Program-made: the position numbers and the translations under genes
From: Epiperipatus broadwayi
Lineage: Eukaryota > Onychophora > Udeonychophora > Euonychophora > Peripatidae
Length of the DNA: 64,000 bases
Reading direction: 5' to 3'
NCBI GenBank assembly: GCA_028023455.1
Contig: JAQFVV010006216.1
Span: forward strand, 2,394,445 to 2,458,444
The notes under the pieces: model-generated
What the model was told of the DNA's origin: nothing
What the model saw: the letters and a program-made list of their open reading frames with translations, nothing else
The model's database searches: none
Part shown: piece after piece, positions 62,351 through 64,000 of the stretch
How the letters are laid out: every line of letters begins with the position of its first letter
Numbering within the stretch: position 1 is the stretch's first letter

Positions 62351-63355
62351 TTTCATTTCTGGAGATGGGGTGACTATTGGTCTAATATATGTATACCTGC
62401 CTCTAGCACCATGATGGAAAAAAAACCTCATTACAGAACACAAGTTTTCCATACAGTGTACTATAAAAGCTATCTCAGTTTAAGCACAAACACAACTTAT
62501 TACCCAGGGTCACAATGAGAAAAAAAAAATGATCAAAGGAATATTTGGCCACATGTAATACCTTGCTCATTTACTTCATGAGTCTTATAAGCTCCACACC
62601 CATGACACAATTCTGTGCCTGGTAGACAATTCAGTATTCTACTGATAAAAAGCCTAGCTCCTCTAAGGAGCTTATTTAAAAAAAGTTTAAACCTTAGGTA
62701 GATGAAGTGCAGAGATAAAACATAGGAGCATCATGAACATACTGCATCCCTATGACTATAAAAATATCACCATCCACCATCAGCACTGAAGGCAATGCTA
62801 CAACACTTTTTAATATTTACCCCCAAATTCTTCAAAGTAGCTTCTTTCCTCAGTTTCAGTTTCATTGTCTTGCTTATTTTGTTTCCTTAAAAAGTATAAC
62901 TGCATTCTGCTTTAGGAGAATGATGATCATGATCAGTTCTCTGATAATAAATGTATTGTGAGGTGATATACTCCTCATTTGTCCAATTATTTGTGTTTCA
63001 CCATGGAATAAAGAACAATATTCCTGGTATTTCCTTTATGAATGTTTGATCCGCTTCTGGATCTCCTAATTATTCAGGTTCTGGAGGACTATTTGTCACC
63101 AGTTGAACTTTCTCTTCTTCCCCTTCCATAGTCACACTTCATTTCTTCTGTTATGATACCATGGTGGTGTCCTAACTTTCTGCTTCTCATATTGGATAGC
63201 ATTCATATGTGGATTATCTATATGTTGGATTTAGTTGGAGGTTTAAATCCCCCCTTCCTTTTCAGCATTGCAGGTTTGCTGTTATCAAATGCATTTAACA
63301 CCTGTCACGGCCAATCAACATCATTTCAATATGGCTTAGAAAGCTATATCTTAAT
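62351..63355. other. Non-coding or unrecognised stretch
   Basis: Frames at 62752-62961 (+) and 63153-63518 (+) are composition shadows; the second runs antisense to the gag-like trace. Minus-strand frames here would follow gag and could be more of the same element, but I see no protease or RT motif. Confidence 0.4.
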
Positions 63356-63359
63356 ATTA

Positions 63360-63980
63360 CTATTTGTAATTCAAGAGAGAATCTGTAGTGCATGCTCTCA
63401 ATTTCACTACTTGTTTTCTAACAAATGGAGTGTAGAGCTCAACAGAACACTTCTCTTGGGATACTTTATGTTTAATCCCTTCCTGGTAATCCTTACTCCA
63501 GTAGCACTTCATGATTGACTGCTTGACTTGATAAAATTTATAAGAAAGGGTGAATAGTGAATACCACCATGCCTGTGATGCACTTTGAAGATGGCTGCAA
63601 GCTATTGCTATCTTTGCCTCTTCAGCCATAGCATTAATGCTGAAATATCTTTCCAGACTATTGATGAATTCAATAGATGCCTCACCAAGCATTTCCTGAA
63701 AAAGTCCTTATTTTAAGAAACTGGTTTACAATTCTGGGCATTTGGTTTGCATATTGACTCTCTATCTTTATTTCCTCTATCTTTGTATTTTCAATTTTTT
63801 TTTTAATATATACATGATAGTTTTACTTTTGGTTTCACCATCTTATCTATGGTCATCCTCCAACTGTTTTACCATTTCTCAGATTCTATCATCATCTCTC
63901 ACCTGCAGGAATTTAATTTGATTGTCCAAGTTTCCTATATGCTCTTCTACCAATTCCAGGCCTCACTGCCTTGCCTCCTG
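63360..63980 (-). pseudogene. Retrotransposon gag-like capsid fragment
   Basis: 63360-63692 on the minus strand reads FINSLERYFSINAMAEEAKI, then HLQSASQAWWYSLF, then KFYQVKQSIMKCYW. The pattern F...LE.YF ... L.g.A..WW ... F...F is the retrotransposon gag capsid signature seen in Ty3/gypsy and related elements. A charged, coiled-coil-like region (QLEDDH and lysine-rich stretches) precedes it up to about 63980 with stops. After the capsid block the frame ends with no zinc knuckle. The window edge may cut the element's start. Confidence 0.65.
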
Positions 63981-64000
63981 CACTTGGTTATTTTATTATC

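Noticed and set aside
63153-63518. 121-codon plus frame rich in hydrophobic residues
   Set aside because: Antisense to the gag-like capsid block, so most likely a shadow.

Overview
This window looks like repeat-dominated, non-genic chromatin from a very AT-rich invertebrate animal genome. The evidence is the base composition, many (TA)n microsatellites, one assembly gap (41761-42260), tRNA-derived SINEs, several retroelement classes in layers, and no reading frame longer than about 130 codons that looks like a functional host gene. The large LTR-like units inserted in (TA)n arrays recall genomes with giant Ty3/gypsy elements such as planarian flatworms, but the species cannot be fixed from this sequence.

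Layout. 1-2874: AT-rich sequence with one copy of a ~300-bp dispersed repeat. 2875-14045: three LTR-like units, end to end in one orientation, each starting TGTRAC and ending (or once having ended) in the matching inverted motif, each with a TATA box and separated only by short (TA)n; a fourth may start at 14046. 17.5 kb: a near-perfect 99-bp hairpin. 19.4-23.0 kb: a Penelope-like fragment and an RTE-type LINE split by a 1.1-kb palindromic repeat with a 14-bp target duplication. 25-26 kb: two SINEs. 27-28.5 kb: a Ty3/gypsy gag (two zinc knuckles) and a decayed protease. 29-30.3 kb: a Penelope-like element (RT then GIY-YIG). 30.6-31.4 kb: a fold-back repeat inside a long direct duplication. 33.1-38.2 kb: a minus-strand RTE LINE apparently split by a fold-back element and an inverted pair of Penelope-like copies. 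38.6-40.6 kb: a ~310-bp tandem repeat invaded by a TIR element. 40.6-40.9 kb: a fold-back repeat carrying hammerhead-ribozyme-like cores. 40.97-47.04 kb: two more LTR-like units around the assembly gap. 51.1-52.6 kb: another Penelope-like element. 54.3-57.3 kb: a minus-strand gypsy RT trace next to an LTR-like unit with a primer-binding-site-like motif. 58-64 kb: a SINE, hairpins, minisatellites, a LINE C-terminal zinc finger and a gag-like domain.

No pathway or operon-like cooperation is visible. The biology is that of mobile DNA: copying and insertion of retroelements, then decay by frameshift, stop and nested insertion. Every protein-coding trace recognised is broken. The most unusual signal is the family of 1.9-4.5-kb non-coding LTR-like units that sit repeatedly in TA microsatellites. 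All assignments are by reading motifs; no database search was possible.
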